Shown: piece by piece, positions 33,833 through 46,003 of the stretch
How positions within the stretch are numbered: the first letter of the stretch is position 1
Layout: each line of letters opens with the position of its first letter
Assembly: GCA_047967505.1 (NCBI GenBank)
Contig: CM106540.1
Direction: 5' to 3' (one strand)
From: Dipteris shenzhenensis
Lineage: Eukaryota; Polypodiophyta; Polypodiopsida; Gleicheniales
Length of the DNA: 64,000 nucleotides
The notes under the pieces: generated by a model
What the model was told of the DNA's origin: nothing
The model's input: the letters and a program-made list of their open reading frames with translations, nothing else
Database searches by the model: none
Translations under genes and position numbers: made by a program

Positions 33833-34723
33833 CTAATGCAAGCTGAATTTATCCCTTTTCTCTTCACTCATCTTTCTTTCAACCCCTTTAACTTGGGGAG
33901 CCTGGATAGCAACATGTTCATCATCCTTGATGTTCCAAGGATGTAGCATATCGGGATCCATGTTGTAGAGCCATTTGTAAAGACCTTCCTTTTCGGCTTT
34001 CTGATCTTCAAGATCCTTTCGCATCTTTTCTAACTCCTTGTCTGCCATGTCCCTGTCATTTCTCACTTCTTCAAGCCTGTCTCGGAGCTCCTTCATGCGC
34101 TTCTCTACTTCTTCTCTGCTATGCCTTTCCATGTCGACCATTTTTGTAGCGGCCTCAGCTTGCTCTTATGCTTGCAAGGCCCTCACTTGTGACTCCTCTA
34201 CCTTGGCTTTTGCACCTTCCCTGAGTTGTGTTGCCTTTGCTGCATCACTGGCTTTCTCTTGTAGAAAAGACACGTTCTGAGACATTTGCTTATCGTATTG
34301 CTCAAAAATCCCTTTGAGGGTAGATGCCATCAGGTGCATTGCAAATCTAGTAGACTGAGATGACAATTGGAATTTGCCATCCATGCAATTCTTCAGGTTG
34401 ATTAAAATGATCTTGGAGATCACCCTTGAGAAAGATACATCACGTCCTTTTAGTTGCTCTACTATTGTTTGAACCTACCAGAACTTCACGCTTCCCCTCG
34501 TATCAGGAAAGAAGTCAATGTTCTTCTTCAGCACATCTTGGAGGTCTGTTGGCAAGCTCAAAATCTTGATTCCACCATCTTTACTAATTTGAGTGTTGGG
34601 ATATGCATCTAGAATATCCTGTCTCTTCCACTGCTTCTCGAAAAAGTGTGCTTGCAAACTGCCTCCAGAAATTCCTAGAGCATTTTCAATCACGCTTTGA
34701 TAATAATCTTTTGACCTTGACAT
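33833..34723 (-). pseudogene. Coiled-coil protein with a TNP2-like tail, two in-frame stops
   Basis: Three open stretches (34475-34723, 34166-34423, 33833-34141) share one reading frame, separated by a TAG at about 34472 and a TAA at about 34163. It was thus one protein of about 300 residues. The N-terminus starts MSRSKDYYQSVIENALG. The middle is a long heptad-like helix rich in E, K, R (EEVEKRMKELRDRLEEV). The tail MDPDMLHPWNIKDDEH and then KGVERKM closely matches the TNP2 segment MDPDMPQAWHNKDDDR...KGIERKM in copy A (about 5716-5815). It may be a gag-like protein that acquired a TNP2 tail, or an unusual transposase relative. Its function is unknown. Confidence 0.4.
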
Positions 34724-34734
34724 ACTAGTTGCCC

Positions 34735-36400
34735 CTCCTTCAGTTCACCTCTTGTACCAACCTGTAAAGTTTTGGAGAGCATCCAAATTGGGCTTTTGAA
34801 GAGCGAGAGAGGAGCTCCCATATGTCACAATTTTAAAATCAGGGGAGGAGGGGCTCTCACACTGTGCTGCAGAGGGGGAGGAAAGATTGTGTGAGGAGCT
34901 CTCGAACTGTGCAGGGTCCCTTACGAGAGGGGATAGAAGTTGCAAGAAGATTAAAAGGAGATAGAAATGGTTTAGAGGGATAGAATATGAAACAGTGAAG
35001 GAAATGGAATAGTGGAGGCTTGAGTTTGCAGTTCGATTGGGAGAAAGAAATGGTTGAGAGGGATAGAAGATGAGGCAGTGAAGGAAATGGAATAGTGGAG
35101 GCTTGAGATTGCAAGGGAGAACGAAACGGTCGAGAGGGATAGAAGAGGAAACGGTTAAGGGAATGGAATAGCGCTTTGTAGCCCGACTACACTGTTAAGG
35201 TGAGAGCCACCACAGTGGTTGTAGCCCAACTACACTATCAAGGTTGGCCCAAAATTTGATTAATTCAAGGCGGCAGTACTGACTTGCATGGTAATGAATG
35301 ATTAGAGGTTGTGGCATCTAAGATTGCCGGCCACGTCTGTGGTTGCAGCTAAGACCCATCGGGGTGGCAGTTAATTACCAGCCACCATAGTGGCCCGCAA
35401 TTACCCAGCTTCCAGTTACCACCATCGGGCTTGCATGCATGATTACTACGAGTGCAGTAAATTACAAGTCACCGGGCTTGCATGCTAAGGAGAGTTACTA
35501 GAGCGCATGGTAATGAGGGATTAGAGGTGATTCGGCTTCATGATTTACTTTTGTGGGAATTACTGCCTGATGGTGGTAGATGTCATCAATTACATCTGTT
35601 GTGGCTGCAATTCCACCATGCCGCCGCATTGGGCTTAAGCATGCATGATCACCATGAGGGTGGTAAAAATTACCAGCCGTCATGCTCGCATGCTCAGTAG
35701 AATACTAGAGTGCATGGTAACGAGTGATTATAGCCACGTCTGTCATGGCAATGATTCCACTGGGCTGGCAATTAAAATTACCAGCCACCGCTCACCCACC
35801 ACCAGGCTTAAGCATGCATGATCACTACGAGTGCAATAAGAATTACCAGTCACTGGGCTCACATGCTCAATACAGAACTAGAGTGCATGGTAATGAGTGA
35901 TTAGAGCTTCATGATTTACCTTTGTGGGAATTACTTCCTGGTGGTGGTGGCTCTCATCAGCCACATCTCTCGTGGCTAAGATTCCACCAAGTTGGTAGTT
36001 AATTACCAGGCACCGGAGTGGCACCACATGGCATATTCTTCATGATTACCAACCCATCTGGGGTGGGGCCTAAGATTCCACGGGGTGGCCTGCAATTAAT
36101 ATGGATGGAACCCCGGGCTCTAGCCACCACGGTGGCTCGAAGATCTGTGGCATTTGGCATTTTACTACGTTGCTCTCCTCCGCCCTTGCTTTGCTATTTT
36201 TCTTCACACGCTCTGCTACTGTGCTCCACACCCCTCCTCTAGCTCTTTTCTGCCCCTACTCTACTTTGCTCCATGCTCCCTCCTCCAACTCTTTGCTCCC
36301 CTCCTCATCTGCTGCTCACCCACCCATCTTCAATATGCCTACTACCCGCCCCCCCTCGATGCTCTGTAATCCCAACATTATCTTCCTTCTCATATAAAGT
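34735..36400. repeat. Diffuse tandem-like repeats, no gene
   Basis: From about 35140 to 36010 phrases such as aattaccagccacc, aagcatgcatgatcactacgag and agagtgcatggtaatgag recur in the same order three or four times at irregular spacing of about 180-200 bp. They look like an old tandem array. The stretch 35000-35140 also repeats a phrase of about 65 bp (ggaatagtggaggcttgag). From 36150 to 36400 the sequence is CT-rich, which explains overlapping short ORFs. Confidence 0.55.
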
Positions 36401-37237
36401 GATTGTGTTGCACTCACTTGGAGTAGAAATGTTAGCACTAGTGGAGACCGTTCATTCCCATAGTCGATTCCCCACACATCTGCATGCCACCACCTTATAT
36501 GACATGCCCACAGAGGGCCTTTTTATGGTTGTGATGTATGGGTTTCCCCTAGATGTCAATAAAGGCCTCAATATTTTCAAAGAAGAGTATTCTCGACTTG
36601 TTGGGGGGGGCGTAATCTATGTCCTGGCAATGTGCATGGTCTTTGGTCTCTCCATCGTATCCTCCTCTGGCTCCCTAAAAGAATTTAATGCAACAAGCTA
36701 GATTGGTGGAAAGCTGAGTTGTACAAATTTCCTCTTGTTTAGGGAAGGCTCTCAGCAATGGTTGAATGTAATCTTTTGTCCTCTAAGGCTCTCAATGATC
36801 TTTTGGCTCACTGGATGTAATGTTTTGGTCTCTAAGACTCTCAGCCATTGCTGAGTTTTTATTACTTTTATGTAATCTCTTTTTGTTCAATTTGAGGCTC
36901 TCAATATACATTGTTGTTAACTTTTACATTTGAATGGTTATGGCTGCGGTATAAATTGATAAATTTTATATAACCTGTTATTGGACATAGATGTACATTG
37001 TAATATCTTTTGCTCAATTTTCAGTCGATAAATTGTACTTTTGCCCTCATTTATATTTATTGCAATAAGAAATAAAATACCAAGAAAGAAGGACTACAAT
37101 TTCCTTGGTTTATGACCAAAATAGTGCTAAAATAACTCCAATGGCCTACCGTTGTGGTTGCATGGAGATACATCTAGAAAAATACAATTAAACTTTCAAA
37201 AAATGCAATTGGCGATATGGCCCTTGAGGGGTCCCCT
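36400..37237. other. No gene recognised
   Basis: The phrase aaggctctcag or a variant recurs four or five times between 36740 and 36900. No coding signature or terminal repeat was found. The left end of CACTA copy B could not be located here. Confidence 0.35.
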
Positions 37238-39316
37238 CTAGGGGCAAGGTCCATATCGACGTGCATTATACAATATCAAGGAATTCAAATATTCACCTAG
37301 AAGCGCATTGCATCGTGGCCCCAAAATGGCCCTGAAAATAGTTTTGTGATTTTCTACACCCAAGCAAATGTTGACCCTATCAAGAATTGTGTGTACACCC
37401 AAATATTTCAGGAGAATTATCTCCATATTCTCTTCTGAAAGATCATCCACCTGATATCATAGCAACAAAACAAAAATAGAGTAAACAATTTATGCTATCA
37501 ACCTCATTAATGAAGCATTGTACAAATAAAAAATATCATGTACTTCTTTACTTTCACTTGAAGTTGTGTTCATCTCCATGTCTACACCTTGAAGATCTTT
37601 TAAATTCTATTTCACTAAAAAGAATGAAATTGAAATCAAAGTATAAACACCTTGAATCATAAAAATAAAAATTCTAGTAGTAATAATACCTTGCATGCTT
37701 TCCTTTGGACTTTATCACTCCTTTGTACATCCTTTTGCTTCAGATGGCTTTTCATCTTTTCACTTACCTATGAAATGATACAAGACGTGGTATTAAAGAA
37801 TTATATAGCCATGCACACTACTTTATATACAATACAAGACAAATGCTTTTTAAGAGTATTGCATAAATGAAAACTTGTGCCTTCCTTATTCTTTCACTTT
37901 TTCTAGATACCTCATATAAATTAGAAAAATTGAATGATAAACATATTTAAAAAGATGCAATAGTTTAAATTTGAAAACTTAATCATAATCATGTTTGAAA
38001 AGAATAGGTAATTTATACCTTATCTTGGTTTTTGGTGAATGCTCCTTCCTTTACTTCATACATATCTTTCCCATGTAGCAACTCTGAAAATGTTTGCAAC
38101 AATTCACTTCTACATGGCCTTCACCATAAGAATCCTTTATAAAAAATGTTCAAATTAGTTAGATGGTTTATATCAAACTTTATAAAACTTGAATGAGAAG
38201 CACCTTAAAAAGGAGAGAATAGTTCAAATGTGAAAACTTAATCATAATTATGTCTAAACAGAATAGGCAATTCATACATTATCTTGGTTTTCGGCATATG
38301 CTCCTTCCTTTACTTCGCACATATCTTTCTCATATAGTAACTTAGAATTTTTTTTCCAACAATTCATATCTACATGGCCTTCGCCATAAGAATCCTTTAT
38401 AGAAAATGTTCAAATTGGTTAGATGGTTTATATAAAACATAAAAATTAGTTAAATGGTTAATGTTCAATGTATTCAAAATAGAATAATACCTAATAAGGA
38501 TTGAGAAATAATACCTAATAAGAGTTATAATATTGCAATCTGTTGAAGCTATTTGTAGCTAGCATGAACTTATCCATCTATACAAAATACCACATGATTG
38601 AAATGATACAAAAGTATCATTCCTAAACAAGAAAAGAACATTATCTTATATTTCAAATGCATGAATAACCTCAGATGATGGGCATGCTTGTCCATAGTAC
38701 TCTCCTCCAAAAGAGCTCGAATCCCCAATACACTATACCAAAGAATTAAATACTATAAATAAGAAGTCACACTTATTAAATGTAAAACTAATGAAATAAA
38801 TATATGCTATAAATGAATTAGAGAACCAGTGAAAGTAGTGATATACTCATACCTTCTCTAGAATTTGATCATTTATGGACTCGTCCATAGAAGGAATGTA
38901 TAGTTCAAGCTCCATGGTTCTCTACAAAGTATTAATTAGACATTAAAATTTAAGTATTTAACTCTTGGATATCATTTCAATGTCTAGAAGAATGAGAAAT
39001 ATGTTGTACTTACTTGCAGTGATATAACATCATCTAAATTAGCTTCTTTAGAAGTAGTGCTAACCTCCTCAATAGATTGGTTTGTCATTTGAGATCTACT
39101 TATAGGCTCCTATGGAGCACAATAGCATATAATGATTAGCTTTATGATTAAGTATGAAATTTTTACAAAAGATATCAAACAATTGAAAGTTCAGCTTACT
39201 TTGTTTGTAACACTCCTTTTCTTAGTATACTTTCTACTTGATTGCTTCAAGGAGATCCACCATCTATAAATCTTTTTCTTTTGCTAACTGTACTCTACTC
39301 CACTCTTCAAAGGCAT
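37238..39316 (-). pseudogene. Multi-exon gene of unknown function with a duplicated exon
   Basis: On minus a series of short open segments is bounded by good splice sites: 39200-39316 (ATG first), 39014-39109, 38853-38921, 38670-38732, 38515-38577, 38278-38394, 38019-38134, 37690-37767 and 37238-37450 (stop TAG). Exon lengths are mostly multiples of three (117, 96, 69, 63, 63, 117, 78, 213) and keep phase 0, which strongly supports them. Products include MELELYIPSMDESINDQILEK and, last, VHTILDRVNICLGVENH. Exons 38278-38394 and 38019-38134 are a duplicated pair; the second has lost one base and is frameshifted. In-frame TAGs occur in the first and fifth exons. It lies directly downstream of TNP2 copy B on the same strand. 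It could be a captured host gene or an element gene. I do not recognise the protein. Confidence 0.5.
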
Positions 39317-42300
39317 GATTTCATGAAATTTTTTTTCTTTTCAAACATGTTTAATCCTTTGAAAGAATAAAAGTACAAGAGCACGTACATCAAGTTTGAA
39401 GCTCATATATTCATGTCCAAGTTTGAGATGAAAAAAATCAATGAAGAGCATTTACATAAATGGCTTCATCCTGAGCCAAGTCTAGCATGCCAAACAAGTC
39501 TATCTCCAACTCTATACCCAGTTGATCTCGTATATCATCATTGTGCTATGGCATCATACGTTTACCTAAGACTTGATCATATTCTTCAATAAATTCGGGT
39601 GATTCTTAATGATCGTCATCTTCTTCCTGAATATCGTGATCTCCACTTCCTCCCGTACGATGTCATTACGTGCATCTTCCTCTTGGCTCATATTGTGATC
39701 AACATCTTCTTCGCTAGATCCATTTGGATCAATTGGATCTGGCATTGGTAGTGGCATCTCCATATCCACATCTCTATCTTCAAAAATTTGCTTACTTCAT
39801 GGTGCAACTTGGATCACATACCACCATCTTGGATCAGAATGATCCGGATGAAAAACCACCTATATTGAAGATGGGTTCCAAATGCCATCAATTATAGATA
39901 TGAAATTATGCTCAAGTACATGTACCAATGGATATTTAAAAAAGAAAGCTTCGATTAATTAAATCATTAGTATGCACCTACTCACAATGCTCGGGAAGAA
40001 CAAAAGTATCACTTTCATCGATCAAAAGTTTGGTGGAGTCTATTGCAAAGAAACCACTACTGTCTTTCGTCACTGTTGCATGGGGACCGTTGTAAATAGT
40101 TCTAAACCATTTTACATCAAGAATGAAAATACTAAATTGTCTGAAATCAATTTCATAGATTTTGTGTATGGTCCCACAATAATCCAACTACGAGGAGAGA
40201 AGATTGGTATCCGAAGCACTTGCTCAGCTCTCTTGTGTGAAGTTGGCCGTGACTCCACAATCATACGTGACTCTCTTTGAATCGATACGTTCCACTCAAA
40301 AATGTCATCCATATGAGCATAATGCACTGTACTTTTTGTACTACAAAAGAGCATCACTAAAACAATGAGGATGCATCTATTTTATAGCATATATTGCCAC
40401 AAATAATTACTTAATTACGTTAAGAGGTAAGAAACTTACATGCATCATATATCCAGACAATAACTCTCACTCACGCTCGTTTATTGTCGCTCCATTGCGT
40501 TCGGCTTTACGTAGAGCCAGTTGTAGCCAATCAAGTGACATGTGAGTGGGGAGGAGGGCGAGATCCCATGGATATGGTTGCGATCACCTGTACATTACTC
40601 TGAATCTCCTCCTTGCCTTTATTATCACCACTTTGGCTGCTTCATATCTCAATCCACTTCTGCATCTCCTTGCTATTGAGGATATAAAACTTATTGAATT
40701 TCTCCATTTGCTCTTCACTCATCTTTCTTTCAATCCCCTTTCCTTGCTCTTCACTCATATTTCTCCATTTGCTCTTCGCCTATCTTTAGATCCCCTTTCC
40801 TTGGGGAACCTCACCAATGATGTGATCATCATCCTTGTTATGCCAAGCCTATGGCATATCGGGATACATGGATGCAAGAAACTCCATGATATATACTAAT
40901 GACTCTTGCACAAGCCATCCCTTTGCCATGCTTGCTTTCGGTCTTGCTCTTTTTCTTACAAATCCCTTCAAAGTTTTCATAAACCGCTCGAGAAAAAACA
41001 TCCACTGACTATGAATGGTACCTATAATGGCCACCTCATCAACTATGTGCACAAGCAAGTGTACTTGAGTTGTCATAATGCTCGATGGAAAGTGCTTCTT
41101 AAGCAAGCATATGGCTTTGATAGAGTCCACCCTAGCCTTCTTGATGCTCGATATGGAAATCCCTTTTTGAGATATCCACCTATTTTACATGGCCATGTAA
41201 GATATATTCATAATCAATCTACATATTGTTAAATTTAAATTGAAGAAAATGTAATCAATGCAAAGGCAATGCGATTTGATAGTAAGCATACCTCACAGTA
41301 CCACCGATCTTGAATATAGCATTTCTAACATCTTCTTGTAAGCACCCTTTCACTGTAATTGGGAGGATGAACTATCCAAGCAACAAAGAAGTCATGTCAA
41401 TAATATAACATAATCATAATTACACTAACACATCACGACTATCAATACACTAATCCTATTGCTTAGAATACCTATAAGACCTTGTGCCAATCATGGGATT
41501 TGAGCCCACTAAGGTTATTGTCCTTTGAAAATGCTCCTTTCAATCAATGCATCTACCCTGTCGGTGTTCGAAAAGAGGCAATGTCTACCTTAACTATTGC
41601 CTCCTCTCTCTTGGAGAGGATCCACGTTGCTTTCGAGAGGACAACTTTACGAGCATGCACTTTGGGCCACAAACGAGGCATCCTATTCATAGCATGCAAG
41701 TCGCTCACACTTCTCTCGAGTCTTTAGGACCAACCAAGTGTGCCCAAATAGTAGCCCCCACATTCTTGAAGATATGCATGGGATCCAAGAGATGATTGAT
41801 TTGTAATTGATCCCAATAAGGAAGCTCGTGAAAGATGGATAGCCTCTTGATACCACGAGGAGGCTCCTCTCCATTCGCCCTCCAAATTTGAATCCAGTCA
41901 CTTGCCTTAAAATATGGTGGTAAGTTGGCCTCCATGCGAGAGATGGTCCAGTGGAAGGTATCGATCTTCATAAACATTTTTCCTCATATGCTTGGAGTAT
42001 CATGCCAGCAGTTTCAAACCCAGCCCATGAATAGGACAAGCATGGTACCCACTTGTAACAAGTTTTGCACACGTGCATGAATGTGTTAGTACAAGTCATT
42101 TGTGCGAAAGAGAGTCATAAAAGCATAATCCTATATTATACATGTAAAGACAACCACGTACCTGCGCACTCTCCATATCCTGGGTAGTCATGCATGGTCC
42201 ACGTCAAGATTACCCTGAGCAAATTGTCATTGGTATGTTTAGGAGCTATGGAAATATCAATTAAAGACCCGCACTCCTCTCCATAAGATTTGTAACTCCT

Positions 42301-43159
42301 TTATCAATGGTGCCATGTACACGTGCATATTTTTGGCCTTGTACTTCCTTGGCATAAGCAGTGCAAGCAAGAGGTGTCCCTCCTTTATTGTTAGCCATGG
42401 TGGGATATTGTAATTCACCAAGACTATGGGCCATGTCGACCAAGATGTTGAGCGCAACCCGAAAGGATTCACACCGTTCATGGCGAGCCCAAGATGTAAG
42501 TTGTGTGGCTCCCTTGCGAAGTCTGGCCACTGATTGTCTATGTGCTTCCAAGCTGCACAATCTATGGGAATCCTTAATGTGTGATCAGTGGACCGATGAG
42601 ATGCATGCCAAGTCATCAACTCCGCTATGGATTTGCATCGGAACATGTGCTATATTCTAGCAATTATGGGAAAGTGTCTCAAGACATTTATCAGGAACTT
42701 CTCACCCTACAAGTCATCTCTATATCGTTGTTTCCCACACTTTGCACAACTAGCCAAATCCCCATGCTCACGAGATGAAAGAGAATACAATCATAATAGC
42801 AAGCATGGACGGTATCATAATCCATACCCACTGTTGTTAGCATTTTCTTCACTTCATCTCTTGACGTGGGCATGGTATTTGGTGCAGGCAACATCTTCTG
42901 AAGCAACCTATTGCAATTCAAACATACATAGGCTTCAAATAATGATGATTCTTAGGCATACATGATGATTCTCAAAACAAAAAAATCCAAATAATGAGAC
43001 AAATTAATGTGGGAGCTAACCTCATTAAGGTTGAGACACTTGTATGTGACAACCCATGCTTTGCTTGCAAATTCAAGATTGAGAGACAAGCCCATAGTTT
43101 AGACATCCTAGCACCCTCGTAGTGATTGCAACTGTCACATATTGTACATGTGATGTAGT

Positions 43160-43462
43160 TGTTGGAACATGAAGCCAAAGTGAGTGTTTTCTAGTGTTCT
43201 AGAGTAGTACTAGACTACTTTATATCCTAGAGTGCCATGTGTCACTATGGGACTTATCCCATATACATGTGACACCTAGAGTGTGTGTGTCTATTCTATA
43301 AAGGCATTGTACTTTCTAATCTTGTCACATCAGTCAACATCAAGCTATCTACACGTGAGTATTTTGGTTCATTACTATTGTCCACTTCCATTTCATTTTA
43401 TTTCCATTGTGTTGCATTCTTTCCTTTTCATTCACAGAGATAGCTTGCCACATGTTCCTTCA
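43160..43462 (+). repeat. 5' LTR of the gag-only element
   Basis: 303 bp, TG...CA bounded, almost identical to the 3' LTR. A TATA-like CTATAAAGG at about 43296-43304 sits where the promoter of the element's RNA is expected. Nearby gtgtgtgtgt and an inverted pair (catgtgtcac...catgtgacac, about 43248-43275) may be regulatory. Confidence 0.92.
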
Positions 43463-43464
43463 TA

Positions 43465-43477
43465 TGGTATCAGAGCC
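43465..43477 (+). promoter_or_regulatory. Primer binding site (initiator tRNA-Met)
   Basis: TGGTATCAGAGCC lies two bases after the 5' LTR. It is the usual Copia primer site, complementary to the 3' end of initiator tRNA-Met. Confidence 0.9.
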
Positions 43478-44430
43478 ACTGCTCCTTTGCTCCTAGAGAT
43501 TGAGGAGAGGGAGGCCAGAAAGAGAAGCCATGCCCTCTCTCTCTTTCTCTAAGCGCAAGAGAGCATGCTCTCCTTCCTCGCCATAGCTTCTTCATCCTAC
43601 TCACATATCATCTCATTTACAATCGAGTTGCTGCTGAAGAAACTAGGCACCATTTTCCGAATCTGCCTGCTCTTCATCTGCTGGACGAGTGCAGTTGTTG
43701 GAGGCATCACCACTCAAGAGGCTGCTGCCTATCTGCGCATCATATTTTGCTGGTGTACCTGCCCGTTTCTGGCTACGCTTCCTCTTTTCTGAAATGCACC
43801 ATTACTGGTCGAAATCATGGAGAAAGTTTTCTTTTACTGCTGGCTAACCCACGACCATCTTTTGGAGTTGCTGCTACTGTCCACGTGCTCTGAAGTATCT
43901 GCCAGCCCCTTCTACAGGCCACACATCAACAGGCCGCTACTCCTACTCATAATTTGCTGAATCTGTCCGTTATCTCTTGATCTTGCTATTGGTTGGAGGT
44001 GGTGCGCTCTGTTTTTTTGAACTGTAGCTGAAGCTATTGGGGGCATTTTTTTATTCATTGCTTACATTCAGAGAAGACTACCTTTATTCTAGGGTGCGCT
44101 ACAATTTGCTACCCAGACTTTGAAGAATCAGCGTGCTATCTGGCTTTTTTGTAATTTCTTCCACCCTGAAGACTTGTTGGCTGTACATACTGCCCGTCAA
44201 TCTGCCCGTGCTGAAGCCCACAATTCTACTCCAGCCTACTGCCTGCTCGAATTCTGCACGACCTGCTCCTACTGCATCTACTCCAACTGCCCGTGATATC
44301 CTCTTCGTTCATGGATTATCTTGCTCCAATTCGTGGTTGCCCCTGGATCTAGCTCGTGGCTCCTTGCTTCATTTCTTACTCGAAGTATTGACGTTCACAA
44401 GGTTCCACCTCTAGATTTGCTACTTGCAAG

Positions 44431-45306
44431 TTGATTGCCATGGAGTCCTCGAAGTCAAGTGCCTTTATTGAAAAGTTCACGGGTAAGAACTTTCCGACAT
44501 GGCAAACAAAGCTGCGTCTTATCCTTATGAAAGACGGGGTGTGGAATGTTGTTTGTGGCAAGGATAGGAAGCCACAATCGGATGAAAAGAAAATCCTGCA
44601 CTGGGAGAATTTAAACGACAAAGCCCTTTCTCTCATTGGTTTGGGTTTGGGTGATGAAGTTATTCATCATCTTGACTTTGATTCCACTGCTGAAGAATTA
44701 TGGGAGAAGTTTGAAGGTCTCTTCGGCAATAAGGTAATCAATTCTAAGGTCTTTCTTCGCCAAGAATTCTTCAAACTCCAGATGAAGCATGAGGGCTCTC
44801 TTCTCACCCATCTGAATCATATGGAGTCTCTCATCACTCAACTTGCTGCATTGAAGGCCCCAGTTGGGGATGATGACCAGGTTGTGGTGCTCCTCATGAG
44901 CATTGAAGAAATTCCTAAGTATCGGGAGATCATACCAGCACTAAGAGTGGCAAGCATGAGCTACCATGACATGGTTGCTATGCTTCTTGATCATGAAAGA
45001 AGGCATAGTGATACTCCTGACACCAATGCACTATTTTCTAAAGGGAGGTTTCCTAAAGGGAAAGGTAACTTCAAACCTTTCAAGTGCACTTACTGTGGAA
45101 AGCTTGGTCACACCGAAGATCGTTGCTTTCAAAAGCTGGCCAAACAACAATCTAAAGACCATGCCAACTTGGTTGGGACTGTATCCAGCGAAGACGAAGA
45201 TGATGCAGACACCTCTACTCCGATTCATGCTCTCACTACTCACATCCAAGATCTCTCTCTTGATGAAGAGGTCTATGCACCGGATGATCTTGACTTTGTT
45301 TTCTGA
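44431..45306 (+). CDS. gag: Copia-type Gag polyprotein (gag-only element), intact
   Basis: A complete 291-codon frame encodes the capsid protein that packages the element's RNA in virus-like particles. The start could be 44431 (MIAMESSKSS) or the second Met four codons on (44440), which better matches Copia Gag N-termini. Residues about 15-200 are a UBN2-like Gag domain (FTGKNFPTWQTKLRLIL, ELWEKFEGLFG, NHMESLITQLAAL). A CCHC zinc knuckle CTYCGKLGHTEDRC lies at about residues 219-232. The tail is acidic. It has no frameshift or stop, unlike every other transposon gene here. A leader of about 950 bp separates it from the 5' LTR. The absence of any pol remnant suggests long propagation as a gag-only element, not a simple deletion. 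Gag might be supplied in cis and pol in trans. Confidence 0.85.
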   Translation: MIAMESSKSSAFIEKFTGKNFPTWQTKLRLILMKDGVWNVVCGKDRKPQSDEKKILHWENLNDKALSLIGLGLGDEVIHHLDFDSTAEELWEKFEGLFGNKVINSKVFLRQEFFKLQMKHEGSLLTHLNHMESLITQLAALKAPVGDDDQVVVLLMSIEEIPKYREIIPALRVASMSYHDMVAMLLDHERRHSDTPDTNALFSKGRFPKGKGNFKPFKCTYCGKLGHTEDRCFQKLAKQQSKDHANLVGTVSSEDEDDADTSTPIHALTTHIQDLSLDEEVYAPDDLDFVF

Positions 45307-45700
45307 ATATGTCGAAGGTACTCTGCCTTGGGAGTCCCCCTAAAATGAATGCAAATAAATCATGTGTGTTGAGTCAATAAAGGTTCTCAGCCTTGGATAG
45401 TCCTCCTAAAATGATGTTATTCTCTTTTACTTTATTTGTGTGTGGCTTCCTACCACTTCGTGTTATGAAGCCAAGGGGGGATGTACTATGGGAGTCCTAT
45501 TATTGGCATTGATGGATTTTGTTATCAGGCCTGGCCGAGTTCCAGGATGTTGGTGCACTCCCTAGACCGTTTTGTTGGGTCAGGTAGCCATGCTTCTCTA
45601 TTGAGCCTCTAAGCTATTTGGGATGTACAGATTAGTAGATTCATCATGTCATGTTCTTGGCTCCATTCTAGTAATCTCTCACCTTGCCTTCATGGGGGGG

Positions 45701-46003
45701 TGTTGGAACATGAAGCCAAAGTGAGTGTTCTCTAGTGTTCTAGAGTAGTACTAGACTACTTTATATCCTAGAGTGCCATGTGTCACTATGGGACTTATCC
45801 CATATACATGTGACACCTAGAGTGTGTGTGTCTATTCTATAAAGGCATTGTACTTTCTAATCTTGTCACATCAGTCAACATCAAGCTATCTACACGTGAG
45901 TATTTTGGTTCATTACTATTGTCCATTTCCATTTCATTTTATTTCCATTGTGTTGCATTCTTTCCTTTTCATTCACAGAGATAGCTTGCCACATGTTCCT
46001 TCA
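45701..46003 (+). repeat. 3' LTR of the gag-only element
   Basis: Same 303 bp as the 5' LTR with two single-base differences (t/c near position 31 of the LTR, c/t about 70 bp from its end). It is preceded directly by a G-rich polypurine tract and followed by the target duplication GTAGT. Confidence 0.92.

Larger units (their letters stand above)
43160..46003 (+). mobile_element. Gag-only LTR retrotransposon (TR-GAG-like), recent insertion
   Basis: Two 303-bp LTRs (43160-43462, 45701-46003) start TGTTGG and end CTTCA, and differ at only two positions by eye. A 5-bp target duplication GTAGT flanks the element (43155-43159, 46004-46008). The primer site TGGTATCAGAGCC (43465-43477) matches initiator tRNA-Met, and a G-run polypurine tract (about 45692-45700) precedes the 3' LTR. 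Inside is one complete gag ORF and no protease, integrase or reverse transcriptase. This matches the TR-GAG class of non-autonomous elements described in plants. It must rely on enzymes from a Copia partner. Confidence 0.92.

Noticed and set aside
35435-35830. atcactacgag phrases as CACTA termini
   Set aside because: They recur as part of the irregular tandem array, without terminal or subterminal context.
37801-37830. CACACTACTTTATATAC as a possible left terminus of CACTA copy B
   Set aside because: No subterminal palindromes nearby, no match to the copy A terminus beyond CACTAC, and it lies inside an intron of the multi-exon gene model.
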